Positions 1 to 8,093 of a stretch of DNA of 38,773 bases are shown here, piece after piece (the stretch's first letter is position 1; the number at the start of each line of letters is the position of its first letter). Origin of the DNA: a virus. The stretch is from positions 1 through 38,773 of IMG/VR virus record IMGVR_UViG_3300032240_002289; one strand, 5' to 3'. The notes beneath the pieces were generated by a model, which worked only from the letters and a program-made list of their open reading frames with translations, searched no databases and was not told where the DNA came from. The translations under genes were made by a program, and so were the position numbers.

Positions 1-123
1 CGAGTTAACGATGCTCTGAACGCCTGCGCGAAGAACTTGAGGAAACAAAGTCACCGAATCAGCTTCGGTTAACTTCTGGCGTGCTTTTTTAAAGCTCCAT
101 GTTCTTTTGTGAACAGGAAACTC
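1..123. repeat. Left copy of 123-bp terminal direct repeat
   Basis: These 123 bases are identical to 38651-38773. The major capsid reading frame runs through the join without interruption, so the repeat is best read as the overlap of a circular or circularly permuted assembly. A true short terminal redundancy is less likely but cannot be excluded from one sequence. The unique genome would be 38,650 bp. Confidence 0.95.
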
Positions 124-267
124 GGTTGGGTTACAAACGTCGACACCTAACCCGCGTTGAATGGACTCACGAAGAGACTTTTCGTCCTCGGATGCCCAAG
201 TACAAGCTTTGAGAACTTCTCGGTTCTCCTCAGCGCTATTTCTCATTCCTAATTTAATTGTGCTCAT
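1..267 (-). CDS. Major capsid protein, N-terminal part (continues at 38773)
   Basis: This is the first 89 codons of the major capsid protein; the rest lies at 37739-38773 once the circle is closed. Translation starts at the ATG at 267, and the frame passes through position 1 into the right end with no stop. The complete protein is 392 residues. The beginning is polar and charged (MSTIKLGMRNSAEENREV), as in capsid N-terminal arms. The decoration-protein gene lies just upstream (281-757) and the protease-scaffold gene before that, a normal head-gene order. A shorter start at the GTG at 54 is possible on paper, but it would discard 71 well-formed codons. Confidence 0.85.
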   Translation of the reverse strand, partial: MSTIKLGMRNSAEENREVLKACTWASEDEKSLRESIQRGLGVDVCNPTEFPVHKRTWSFKKARQKLTEADSVTLFPQVLRAGVQSIVNS

Positions 268-280
268 ATTTTATCACCTA

Positions 281-757
281 TTATGAAATGGTTGGAGCGG
301 ACAGGTAAACAGTACCTTCAGAGCCGCTAGCAGCGGTCAAAGTAGGGCCTTGATACACGCCGACGTCATAAGTTCCGGTTACGGATACTGTCTGAGCATC
401 GCCGCCGTAGTACACAATCGCGCCTGGTACGAAGGAATCACCTGATTTCAATTTCATCTTAGCAACCACGTGAAACACGGGGCCTGCCAAAGCTTCAATT
501 GCGGTGGATGCGTCTACAGCAGTGCCGGTGTAAACTGCTTTAGGCTTTCCGTTCACAACGGTCTGAACTGCAATGCCGATCGCATACTGAGCATGAGCAT
601 CAGAATCCAAAGCTTTCACCAAGTGGTTGGTGGTATCTAGATACAAGAGGTCCCCTTGATTCCAGCTTACAGCAGAGGAAACAAGGGAAGTGAGGTCAGG
701 AAACACCGAGTTCGGTGCGACCTGGCGGACAATACGATTTTTAGCTGTCGTTGCCAT
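281..757 (-). CDS. Capsid decoration / head-stabilising protein
   Basis: The 158-residue protein is small, beta-rich and free of Cys. It has a pattern seen in phage head decoration proteins: a stretch like QGDLLYLDTTNHLVKAL, then a turn (YAIGIAVQTV), then GDSFVPGAIVYYGG. Such proteins bind the outside of the capsid lattice and stiffen it. Its position between the protease-scaffold and the major capsid protein supports this role. The ATG at 757 is preceded by AAAGGAA. The assignment rests on layout and neighbourhood, not on a catalytic motif. Confidence 0.65.
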   Translation of the reverse strand: MATTAKNRIVRQVAPNSVFPDLTSLVSSAVSWNQGDLLYLDTTNHLVKALDSDAHAQYAIGIAVQTVVNGKPKAVYTGTAVDASTAIEALAGPVFHVVAKMKLKSGDSFVPGAIVYYGGDAQTVSVTGTYDVGVYQGPTLTAASGSEGTVYLSAPTIS

Positions 758-781
758 TTTTATTTTCCTTTAGTTAGAGAT

Positions 782-2806
782 TTAGCAGTCACCGAAAGAA
801 ACTTTACTTTTCTTTGCAGGTGCAATTGCCTTTTCGGTTGAGGTCACAAAAAAGCTTCCATTTTTAACCGACTCACTTCGGCAAGCGAAAGCCTCTTTAA
901 AAATCTTAATCGTCTTTTTGATTTCTGACTCGCTCTTTGGAGTGCCGATGATTTTTCTAATCTTATCGGTCTCAGCGCGGCCCAAGCCTGATTCCTTCAA
1001 TTGCTGATCCAGGAAATCAGCGAGGACGCGTAAGCTCAATTCACGCTCTAAGAATGCAATGCGAGCTTGCATCTTAACTTCTGATTCTTTTTTGCCTTTC
1101 GGTAAAATATCAGACTCATGCTTTTCCTCTTCGGCTTCGCATTTTTCTTCTTCCGCTTCACGGCGTTTGCTGGCCATGTGTTTGGCAAGCTTCATGGCCT
1201 TGCCAGCGGAGTGAGCAGCGTCTTCATGTTTTTCGCCCATGGATTTAAAAGCCTCATAAGCTTCCATAGCGGCCGCTTCATGCTCGGATTCCATTTCGCT
1301 GTCATCGCCCATGTGTTTTTTAATCATGTCCATGATGAGCTTCTTATCTTGCTCCTCATCGGCGTGGTCTTCATCCCCTTTTGAGGAATCGTCCGCTTCG
1401 TCTTCTTTTTTTTCATCCTCGTCTTCTTGCTCCGAGGTTTCTTTTTTCTCTTCTTCCTCTTCGGCCATCATCATTTTCTTTTCTTCTTCGGCCTCAATTT
1501 TACCTTTTTCATTCTGTTTCATTTTCATTTGTCCCGTCTCCTTTGGGCTTTCGTTTTCGATAATATCAATCACCTTGCCCTTAGCGCCGGGCTCAGTCAC
1601 AAGGTCACAACTGACAGCGTCTTTAATGGTAGAAACTAGACGGATGCTGTCCATTCCGTTTTCTTTCGCAGTCATCAGCTTAGGCTTGCAGGATTCCGGC
1701 AAGTCATAAGATTTTAAAAAATCATCCCAAGGCATTTCTTGAGCGTCTCCGCTGGCATTGATTGAAAGACCTACTAAATTCTGCTCAGGGTATTTTTTAT
1801 TATACTCGGCGGCCTGTCTAACCAGTGCGCGAGCCCATTCAAAGGGCGGGTCAGGCGGCATGACTAAATCAGCGACAAGAGAGAGTGACTTGTCTTCATT
1901 CTCCTCAACCGCGACATTCTCGAAATGTCCGATGATATCTCTGACCGATCGCTCGGGCCTATCTTGCTCTTCACTCTGAGAGGGATGATCGGCAAAACAC
2001 TTACGACCCTCAAACGCTTGAATGCCCGATTGAATGGCGTCTTTTCCGTAAAAAAAGCCATCGCGCATATTACCTAAGCCCTCTTGAATGAGCGCGACTT
2101 TAAAACGAATCGGGCCGACCCCTGCGTTCTTTGTTTGGGTATGGCTACCTTCTTGAAAGGATACTTTTGAATAAAGATTAAGAGCCGATTCTTTCTTAGC
2201 ACCCGCTCGAGTCACCGCAACGGCGCTTGTCGTATTATCTGCCTCAAGGGTTTCCTTCTCATCGACTAGCTTAATGCCTTTGGACTTAAGAGCATTGAGA
2301 AGAGTCGCTGCTGGCATGTCGGGATTAGAGATTAGGAGCTTTTGCGCTTCATCATCTGCAGGTGCCGGTCCTGTAATTTGAGCCACAACTTGAGGCTTTG
2401 CTTCAGCTTTCGCACCACTAAAAGCTTCCACACCGTAAAACCAGAACGGAGCTTTGACGCCTGTTTTGTCTGCTTCTTTTTCAATTTTATGATCTCCTTT
2501 TTTAGCTTGAGCTAAAAGTTTTTTCGCGTCTCTCATTGTTTTTTGACGGTTTCTTACCGCTGAAGAATATTCAGCTGCAATTTTTTTATATTCTGGAGAA
2601 TTCCAACCAATAGTTGAATCAGGGTTATTAATTTGTTTTTGCATATTGAGCAAAGCTTCTTCAGCTTTTTTTTCTCGGCTCATAGCATTTGTAAGTTTTT
2701 GACTCAGCTTGCTAGCATTTAAAGTCTTACCTTCTGGATGCCGTCCGCTTCCAGGTCCACCCTCAAAGAGTCCCGCCTCATCTAAAAGTTTGTGCAATGC
2801 TTCCAT
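782..2806 (-). CDS. Prohead protease-scaffold fusion protein
   Basis: This 674-residue protein appears to combine capsid maturation protease and scaffold. Residues 16-26 carry GGPGSGRHPEG, a motif that recurs at the N terminus of phage morphogenesis proteins. Residues about 30-115 are helical and charged. Residues about 230-410 look like a head-maturation serine protease: His274 in FADHPS and Ser348 in VGLSINASG are the candidate catalytic pair, and DLVTEPGA at 401-408 resembles the conserved tail of that domain. From about 425 to 530 the chain is extremely acidic and Glu/Lys-rich, then helical to the end, as expected of a scaffold. Its place between portal and capsid genes fits. The exact protease family is uncertain. 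Confidence 0.7.
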   Translation of the reverse strand: MEALHKLLDEAGLFEGGPGSGRHPEGKTLNASKLSQKLTNAMSREKKAEEALLNMQKQINNPDSTIGWNSPEYKKIAAEYSSAVRNRQKTMRDAKKLLAQAKKGDHKIEKEADKTGVKAPFWFYGVEAFSGAKAEAKPQVVAQITGPAPADDEAQKLLISNPDMPAATLLNALKSKGIKLVDEKETLEADNTTSAVAVTRAGAKKESALNLYSKVSFQEGSHTQTKNAGVGPIRFKVALIQEGLGNMRDGFFYGKDAIQSGIQAFEGRKCFADHPSQSEEQDRPERSVRDIIGHFENVAVEENEDKSLSLVADLVMPPDPPFEWARALVRQAAEYNKKYPEQNLVGLSINASGDAQEMPWDDFLKSYDLPESCKPKLMTAKENGMDSIRLVSTIKDAVSCDLVTEPGAKGKVIDIIENESPKETGQMKMKQNEKGKIEAEEEKKMMMAEEEEEKKETSEQEDEDEKKEDEADDSSKGDEDHADEEQDKKLIMDMIKKHMGDDSEMESEHEAAAMEAYEAFKSMGEKHEDAAHSAGKAMKLAKHMASKRREAEEEKCEAEEEKHESDILPKGKKESEVKMQARIAFLERELSLRVLADFLDQQLKESGLGRAETDKIRKIIGTPKSESEIKKTIKIFKEAFACRSESVKNGSFFVTSTEKAIAPAKKSKVSFGDC

Positions 2807-2816
2807 GCCTATCCCC

Positions 2817-3197
2817 TCAACCCCACTGATCGCGTTTCTCTCGCTCGGCTTTTGAAACGAACTTAACCAGAATATCGCACTTTCCCCCGCCTAATGGAAT
2901 AACCTGGGGCTGATATTCTAATCCATTTGAAGAAATTCCTTGGGCCTTAGCCACGCGCTCTACTTCTTCCAAGGTCTTGCAACGGTAACCCTCAATTTCA
3001 TAGATATGCCTTTGAACATGCCGATCGAGTTGACGAGAGCCCGCATCGACTTGAGCAAAAGCATCATCCTCGCGCCCAAGATATTTCTCAGAGTTTTTTG
3101 CAAACTCCTCAAAGGTGGGCAGTCCGTAGTAGTGAGGATTCTCTAGTACTTCATTTGGGTCTGTGACCGATGCGATGCGCTCTTGATAATTAGCCAT
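2817..3197 (-). CDS. Hypothetical protein between portal and protease
   Basis: This is a 126-residue soluble protein with no signal peptide or membrane segment. It is mixed alpha/beta and ends KAEREKRDQWG. I recognise no family. It overlaps the portal gene end by 8 bases and ends 11 bases before the protease-scaffold start, so it belongs to the head-assembly operon and probably takes part in assembly or is a minor virion protein. The function is not claimed. Confidence 0.7.
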   Translation of the reverse strand: MANYQERIASVTDPNEVLENPHYYGLPTFEEFAKNSEKYLGREDDAFAQVDAGSRQLDRHVQRHIYEIEGYRCKTLEEVERVAKAQGISSNGLEYQPQVIPLGGGKCDILVKFVSKAEREKRDQWG

Positions 3198-4872
3198 AGG
3201 ATTTAATCGCTTTCTTTTCCGTCCCAGTCACCGCTTGAGGTGCGGAATCGGGTTGTGGGGTTGAGCTCATCCCTGGCGATGTCAGCGGGGCTATCTCAAT
3301 GCCCTCCGCGTGTTCCTGCTCGATCTCTTCTTGTTCTATCTCCCATTCATAGGACGTAATACCGAATTCTTTTCCTGCAATCGTGCCAGCGGTCTTATTC
3401 GATAACCATCGCTGGGATTCAGCGAGTGCTAAGTCTTTTAGCTTCTGGCTTCTATCCTGCGTGATGAGATCCGGAAATGTAATTTCGCATTCGACTGACC
3501 CGAGATTCGCCCACTCCATCAGACGGTCCCACTGATCTTGAATCATACGTTCAAAAACCAGTTGTCTTTGTTCAAATCGTTTGGCCACTGGTTCAGTCGC
3601 TACAATCGCTGAGGCTCGAGTTTGCCCGCCTGATAGGTGAGTGCCGAAATAGGAAGTAGGAATTCCAATACCCGCGCAAAACATCGAGAATGCCCATTCA
3701 AAAGCACTTGAATGCCCGCCTTTTGAGCCCTCCGGTCCCATGTATTTTCTCTCAATCGCATCGGTATGCACGAACTCAGAGCCTGCCGGTGCGATCGTGC
3801 CGTAAGATTGCTGATCGTCGATATAATTCTGCAGGTCCGCTTGTGAACCCCTGACAATGGTATCGATACAAAACGCCGATTGTTTTTGGAGCGCAATGAT
3901 TGAATAGTTCACTGAGTCTCTTAAGCGCTTGAGATAACCCATAACTGGGAATAAATCCGAGCGCCCGCGTTTCTCATTAGAGACTGAGTTAATTTTATAG
4001 TGATTGATTTGATCGGCTGGGATTTGTTGAAAGATAAACTTAGCCGTCGGCACGTTAATATTCTTCTCTAGCCCCGAGTAAACTTGATACTGAGTCGGAG
4101 CAAGCCAGACATAAAAAAGAGCCGATGTGATATCCTCGGGCTCAGTCACAACTTCATAGATATTGGTTGGATCAATGAGCCTGATTCGCGGGATCAACCC
4201 CTTGGGGATTACCTGTCCAGGGTAAGGCCGTTGAATGATTTTTGTATTGTTATCAGGTAGCCACCAGAACATAGATTCGCCGTAAATGGCGATTTCTTTA
4301 GACACCTGAAGCATCTGCTCGGGTAGGCGATTGACTTTCTCAAATGCGCGCCAAAGAGATAAAGCAGCGGCGTTATCACTATCCACGCGGTAGCCACGTC
4401 CCAGTGTAAAATCCGATAAAATGTTTACGCTCGCATGGGCGAGGGGGTCATGATTATAGGCATAGAAAGCGGAGTTAGCTTGCTTGATGTGGTCTAAATT
4501 ATAAAGTTGTCTGTAAAATGCACCGCCGAGAAGGGGAACGAAATCCTCACCGCCGACGAAACCCATATTGGGCAAATCGCCCACGTCGGTTCCGTAAGAA
4601 TCAATTCCCTCTCTCAGTCTCACGCCTTCAAACGTCGAATCAGGTAGTTTTGAGCTCTCAATGAACTCTGCCTTACCAATGCGCTTCATTCCGGTTTTTC
4701 CACTCACTGGATCAAAAGCAATCACGCGAGCGTCAATATCTGAGTTTGGGTCTGACTCTAACGCCTGGACTAGATCCACCTGCGACTCATAAAGAGGTTT
4801 ATCCTCGGTATTGAGGGGATGGTACTCATCGATGACGGATTGATCTATTTTAGCTCTATTAACTTGAATCAT
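3190..4872 (-). CDS. Portal protein
   Basis: The 560-residue protein has the size and position of a phage portal, the dodecameric ring at the capsid vertex through which DNA is packaged. It shows the usual early region leading into AFYAYNHDPLAHASVNILSDFTLG, a central beta-rich wing (PGQVIPKGLIPRIRLIDPTN), a long alpha region (RSDLFPVMGYLKRLRDSVNYS) and a glycine-rich stretch (THLSGGQTRASA) followed by helices. Its ATG overlaps the stop of the MuF-like gene as ATGA. No frameshift is seen. The length and gene order (terminase, portal, protease, capsid) make this one of the firmer structural calls. Confidence 0.85.
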   Translation of the reverse strand: MIQVNRAKIDQSVIDEYHPLNTEDKPLYESQVDLVQALESDPNSDIDARVIAFDPVSGKTGMKRIGKAEFIESSKLPDSTFEGVRLREGIDSYGTDVGDLPNMGFVGGEDFVPLLGGAFYRQLYNLDHIKQANSAFYAYNHDPLAHASVNILSDFTLGRGYRVDSDNAAALSLWRAFEKVNRLPEQMLQVSKEIAIYGESMFWWLPDNNTKIIQRPYPGQVIPKGLIPRIRLIDPTNIYEVVTEPEDITSALFYVWLAPTQYQVYSGLEKNINVPTAKFIFQQIPADQINHYKINSVSNEKRGRSDLFPVMGYLKRLRDSVNYSIIALQKQSAFCIDTIVRGSQADLQNYIDDQQSYGTIAPAGSEFVHTDAIERKYMGPEGSKGGHSSAFEWAFSMFCAGIGIPTSYFGTHLSGGQTRASAIVATEPVAKRFEQRQLVFERMIQDQWDRLMEWANLGSVECEITFPDLITQDRSQKLKDLALAESQRWLSNKTAGTIAGKEFGITSYEWEIEQEEIEQEHAEGIEIAPLTSPGMSSTPQPDSAPQAVTGTEKKAIKSYG

Positions 4873-5963
4873 GAATTCAACCAGTCCTCAAATTCCTGCG
4901 CGTTAGTCGGTTCTTCATCCGGCATATCTTTTAGCATCGGGGCCATCGTGCATCGACAATTAAAATGAGCGGGAGGGACACTCACCTCGCACTCATCATC
5001 CTTATGCTCGGTTTTCAGTTTTGCCTCGATCTCTGTAGAAGTCAAACCATCCCGCCAAACACAGCATTCATCTGTCTTATCATCGACTATGGCAATCCAT
5101 ACGAAATCAGTGATACCGAGTTGATTCGCAGCTTCATTCTGGCCAGAGCGTACTCCGTTGACAAAACTATCCGTCATCTCTTGTTCCATTTCCCATCCGT
5201 AGCGCTCTTCTAAATCCGGTCCACCCTCGGGGTCGGGTAGGTCAAATACATTTTCGGGCCCTCGGCCAGTGGGGACGTACTCCGTCATATAGTCGTCTAC
5301 GATTTGAGCCCATTCCTCATCTGACACAAAGCCGGTCGATAATGTGATGGTCTCGGGCTTATCCGCTTCTTGTAGCGGAATCGGTTTTAGCTGGCGCTTG
5401 GGTTTTTTGATTCGCCTTTTTTTAGGTAACGCACGAAGGACTCGCTCGAGTGTCGCTTGCGTGTCCTCTTCCTGAATCATTGACATTTCTACAGCGTCCA
5501 GAATCTTGCGGCGAAGTCGATCAAATGCGATTTGAACCCGAGAGGCGGGGTTTTCTCCTTCCCGGCCTTGCATTGCGTTTTGCAAGGCTTGCCCGTGCTT
5601 TACGTCAAATGGCATGACTTGATTCATGGCGCGACCGATGGCTTCAGTCTCACCGACTAAGGATAGCGTGTAACTATGAGCCTTCAGGTTCGTCATCACC
5701 TGCAAGATCCGGCGAGAAAACGGTTGAAATAAGCGCTCAATCTCTTGATCGATCATTTGAAGCGAATGCCTAGCCTTAGCGCTCATGAGATTGTCTGAGC
5801 CTAACATCGTGTAGCGGAATGCGACAATCTCGACCACTCGGGTGAATGCGTGTTTTAATAAATCAGTCATCTCCGCTTGCGCTTTGTTTAGTAAAATTTC
5901 AAGCGCTCGGTCCACGTCGTTTCTAAATTTGACGTAAGCTTTTTTTTGATTGGCAGGTTTCAT
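4869..5963 (-). CDS. Phage Mu F-like minor head protein
   Basis: This protein of about 364 residues is a minor capsid/head morphogenesis protein. The N-terminal two thirds is helical. The C-terminal domain carries the MuF signature: DDKTDECCVWRDG, then a spacer, then PPAHFNCRCTM, with the conserved Cys/His cluster. Proteins of this family sit at the portal vertex and are often injected or needed for head assembly. The ATG at 5963 is preferred over an in-frame TTG at 5969 because it overlaps the TGA of the 26-codon gene upstream as ATGA, which implies translational coupling. There is no toxin or nuclease extension. Confidence 0.85.
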   Translation of the reverse strand: MKPANQKKAYVKFRNDVDRALEILLNKAQAEMTDLLKHAFTRVVEIVAFRYTMLGSDNLMSAKARHSLQMIDQEIERLFQPFSRRILQVMTNLKAHSYTLSLVGETEAIGRAMNQVMPFDVKHGQALQNAMQGREGENPASRVQIAFDRLRRKILDAVEMSMIQEEDTQATLERVLRALPKKRRIKKPKRQLKPIPLQEADKPETITLSTGFVSDEEWAQIVDDYMTEYVPTGRGPENVFDLPDPEGGPDLEERYGWEMEQEMTDSFVNGVRSGQNEAANQLGITDFVWIAIVDDKTDECCVWRDGLTSTEIEAKLKTEHKDDECEVSVPPAHFNCRCTMAPMLKDMPDEEPTNAQEFEDWLNS

Positions 5964-6040
5964 TGGCAAGGCGGGTGTATCAAAAGAAGAGCAACGGCCA
6001 CAAGTAAAAGGATAATAATAAATTGCTGATCGGTGAGCAT
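5960..6040 (-). CDS. 26-aa single-span membrane peptide
   Basis: A 26-codon frame encodes a peptide whose middle is almost purely hydrophobic (FIIILLLVAVALLLI), flanked by a short polar start and PPCQ at the end, so it would make one membrane span. A clear ribosome-binding site (AAAGGTG) lies 4 bases before the ATG, and the stop overlaps the MuF-like start as ATGA. The ribosome site begins only a few bases after the encoded CCA of the tRNA. It may be a true micro-protein, or a leader that couples translation of the next gene. No homolog is recognised. Confidence 0.5.
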   Translation of the reverse strand: MLTDQQFIIILLLVAVALLLIHPPCQ

Positions 6041-6056
6041 AAACACCTTTCTTTTG

Positions 6057-6142
6057 TGGCGGTCCTGGCAGGATTCGAACCTGCGACCTATATGGTGGGC
6101 GTCCCCACGATTCATAACACTCTACCTCTGAGTTACAGGACC
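6057..6142 (-). tRNA. tRNA with expanded anticodon loop, anticodon not assignable
   Basis: The sequence folds as a tRNA: 7-bp acceptor stem (GGTCCTG with CAGGACC), TA linker, 4-bp D stem (ACTC/GAGT) with AGAGGTA loop, variable loop AGGTC, 5-bp T stem (GCAGG/CCTGC) with loop TTCGAAT, discriminator G and an encoded CCA. The anticodon arm is abnormal. The stem TTATG/CATAT has a T-T mismatch at its outer end and encloses 18 bases instead of 7. Fourteen of these form an extra hairpin (GTGGG, GACG loop, CCCAC) at 6095-6108. No T33 followed by a credible anticodon can be placed. The gene starts 2 bases after the terminase stop, within the late operon. Confidence 0.7.
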
Positions 6143-6144
6143 GC

Positions 6145-7461
6145 CTAATGCCGAGGGATCACTTTGAGCCCCCCCGCCGAGGGTATCCACATTCTGGATA
6201 AAGCGCAAATAGAATACCCGAATGCATCGCTCATATGACTAAGCGTCGGGTCAGTCGTTTGATCGAGCTTTGGGAGCGCACTCGTTCCTTGCTTCCATGC
6301 GACGCGCTGCAAGTCTCGAATCAGTTTTGGGCATTTGTTTCTATGAATAAAGATATGAGGCGCTCCAGTTGCGTCCTTAAGTTTTGAGTTCACCACGTTC
6401 ACACGGTCAGCGACTAATGGGTTACTCTCAGGCGTTCTATTCTCATACCGGATGCCCGCTTGACTGAGGATCTCCTCCACGATCGCGAGATCCGATCTAC
6501 CCATCGCAGCACGTTGACCGGCTTTTCCAGTAGCATCTCCCACAAGAATAGCCTTCACCTGGCATTGCAAATTGAACTGTCTCAAGCGTGCGGCTAACTC
6601 TAAGGCTGCTTCTTGCGTGTGGGAACGCTCAAGATAGATCTCATCGAAGAAATAAAACTGCCCGACACGCTCTTGACCCAATACCCAAGACATAGGAGAC
6701 AAGTTGAAATCCATTCCGACGAGAACGGGGAGATAAGGGGAATAATCACCGTCGCGAGTAAATGGGCTTGAGTCAACCAGGTTCTGCGCGTGAAAATTGA
6801 TATAGGCCGAGCCATTATGGATATCCCTAAAATTTGCGTTAATTTCCTGGTCAAAAATAGCTTCGCTGAGTTCCTGTTTCGCTGCTTCGTACTCAGCTTG
6901 GGTAAATAAAGGGTTACACGTTGAGGGAGCGTGAAAGCTAGCCCATTCTGAATCCGTTTGGGATTTTTGGAATAGATCGAAAAACGTATCAAAGCCCCGG
7001 GGAGTAGACACGAATGCCGCCCAACCTTTGGTTGTGGTGAGCATGGGCCTAATGATTTGAGACCACAGCTCGGGCGCTTGATCTCTCACTTCGTCAATGA
7101 CTACCCCGTGCAAGGTCTCACCTCGTAGGTTTTGCGAGGTCTCACCCGACACGAAACGGATTTGGGAGTTATTAATCAGTTTGATTCTGAGTTCCGTTTG
7201 ATTCTTTTTGAGTAGCAATTCATCACACGTGTGAAGCATCCCGACTAGGCGGCGATATTGAACCCGCGCTTGGTCGTAGGTGGGAGATATATACCAGTAC
7301 GTCGTGCCGGGTGCCTCCCATGCCTTTTTCACCATTTCATTCAGGCACGCGGTAGACTTGCCGGATTGTCTTCCAAAAGATGCGACACGGAAGCGGGCAT
7401 TGGAGTTGTGGAATGCGAGCTGCGCTGAATGTGGGGTGTAGAGTCTGAGTCTAGCCTTCAT
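6145..7461 (-). CDS. terL: Terminase large subunit
   Basis: The 438-residue packaging motor has both expected halves. The ATPase part shows Walker A (FGRQSGKST, residues 29-37), Walker B (GVVIDE, 119-124) and the coupling motif FVSTPRG (150-156). The RNase H-like nuclease part shows three acidic positions: Asp251 in VGMDF, Asp309 in VGDATG and Asp412 in HMSDAFGY. It translocates DNA through the portal and cuts the concatemer. The first bases overlap the small subunit by 11, and the stop lies 2 bases from the tRNA. The length is normal for the family and all key residues are present. Confidence 0.95.
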   Translation of the reverse strand: MKARLRLYTPHSAQLAFHNSNARFRVASFGRQSGKSTACLNEMVKKAWEAPGTTYWYISPTYDQARVQYRRLVGMLHTCDELLLKKNQTELRIKLINNSQIRFVSGETSQNLRGETLHGVVIDEVRDQAPELWSQIIRPMLTTTKGWAAFVSTPRGFDTFFDLFQKSQTDSEWASFHAPSTCNPLFTQAEYEAAKQELSEAIFDQEINANFRDIHNGSAYINFHAQNLVDSSPFTRDGDYSPYLPVLVGMDFNLSPMSWVLGQERVGQFYFFDEIYLERSHTQEAALELAARLRQFNLQCQVKAILVGDATGKAGQRAAMGRSDLAIVEEILSQAGIRYENRTPESNPLVADRVNVVNSKLKDATGAPHIFIHRNKCPKLIRDLQRVAWKQGTSALPKLDQTTDPTLSHMSDAFGYSICALSRMWIPSAGGLKVIPRH

Positions 7462-7879
7462 CCTTGGATTTCGACGCCTCGCTAGTCGAGCCCCACTCGG
7501 CTTCGTAGGTAATTTCTTTCACCTGCGCTTTTACTTCTTGCTCGGTTTCGACTCGGTCACTCCATTTAAATAAGTTTTTTGTTAACCAAACGTAGAACCC
7601 GAGTTGAACATGAAGTTTTTTTCCAGTAGCTTTATCGTACGCCTCACCTAACATGGCGGCCTTACCGATTTTAATATACCATGCCTCGGAAAGAAGGCGT
7701 CCTTTTTTTACGGCGTCGGAAAAATCTGCATGTTTATCCTGCCATTCATAAACGGTATCGCGATGCACTCCCCAGCTTGCCGCAATTTGAGAAAGCACGT
7801 CACCGGCTTTTGATTTTTCGATAAAATCATGAGGATGAAAATCTGGATTGTATTTCGTTCGTCTTCCGAGTTTCGCCAT
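7451..7879 (-). CDS. terS: Terminase small subunit
   Basis: This 142-residue DNA-binding protein precedes and overlaps the large terminase gene. The N-terminal part reads as a helix-turn-helix (VLSQIAASWGVHRDTVYEW, about residues 28-46), followed by helices used for oligomerisation and a polar C-terminal tail. It recognises phage DNA and recruits the large subunit. It is the first gene of the late operon, and 241 bases without another gene, holding terminators and palindromes, lie in front of it. The small-subunit family is inferred from HTH, size and overlap with terL. Confidence 0.85.
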   Translation of the reverse strand: MAKLGRRTKYNPDFHPHDFIEKSKAGDVLSQIAASWGVHRDTVYEWQDKHADFSDAVKKGRLLSEAWYIKIGKAAMLGEAYDKATGKKLHVQLGFYVWLTKNLFKWSDRVETEQEVKAQVKEITYEAEWGSTSEASKSKDEG

Positions 7880-7916
7880 CTCTGGTAGGATAAACTAAAT
7901 CTAATCATTCAGGTAT

Positions 7917-7951
7917 AAAAAAAAGGGCTCGAGAATTTTAATCTCAAGCCC
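7917..7951 (-). terminator. Rho-independent terminator upstream of terS
   Basis: Read on the minus strand, a stem of 5 + 4 base pairs with one internal mismatch (GGGCT and GAGA arms around a 7-base loop) is followed by eight T. It is the second of two terminators downstream of the oxidase gene and closes transcription before the late operon begins. Confidence 0.85.
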
Positions 7952-7969
7952 CTTCAATCTAGGAGCAAC

Positions 7970-8060
7970 ATATGAATATCAATCAACATTGAGCGCTCAA
8001 ATCATTTGAACGCTTTGAGAGAGAAATTTAATGTAAACGATTTTCAAGTGACTGAAAAGA
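7970..8060. promoter_or_regulatory. Palindromic region between the two terminators (possible terS promoter/operator)
   Basis: Two overlapping inverted repeats occur here: a perfect 12-base palindrome TTGAGCGCTCAA (7989-8000) and TCAAATCATTTGA (7997-8009, 6-bp arms around one base). A degenerate echo (TTGAACGCTTTGAG) follows. The DNA is AT-rich and non-coding on both strands. This would be a natural place for the start of late transcription and for an operator, although I could not fix a convincing -35/-10 pair. Confidence 0.4.
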
Positions 8061-8093
8061 AAAAAGGGGAAGAGCGTTTTAATTCTCCTCCCC
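8061..8093 (-). terminator. Rho-independent terminator after the oxidase gene
   Basis: On the minus strand a stem of GGGGA and GAG-type pairs with one mismatch and a 10-base loop is followed by TTTTTTCTTTT. It lies 28 bases beyond the stop codon of the fibre-oxidase gene and should end its transcript. Confidence 0.85.

Noticed and set aside
1118-1709. Phe/Ser-rich plus-strand frames opposite the protease-scaffold
   Set aside because: They are the complement of the Glu/Lys-rich scaffold codons (GAA/AAG read as TTC/CTT), not membrane proteins.
6057-6142. tRNA as integration site (attP)
   Set aside because: A nearly full cloverleaf with CCA is present, not just a 3' fragment, and the genome has no integrase.
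7972-7992. Six-codon plus-strand frame (MNINQH) after AGGAGCAAC
   Set aside because: The SD-like sequence belongs to the duplicated TAGGAGCAAC motif; the frame is too short, and no downstream plus-strand gene would be controlled by it.
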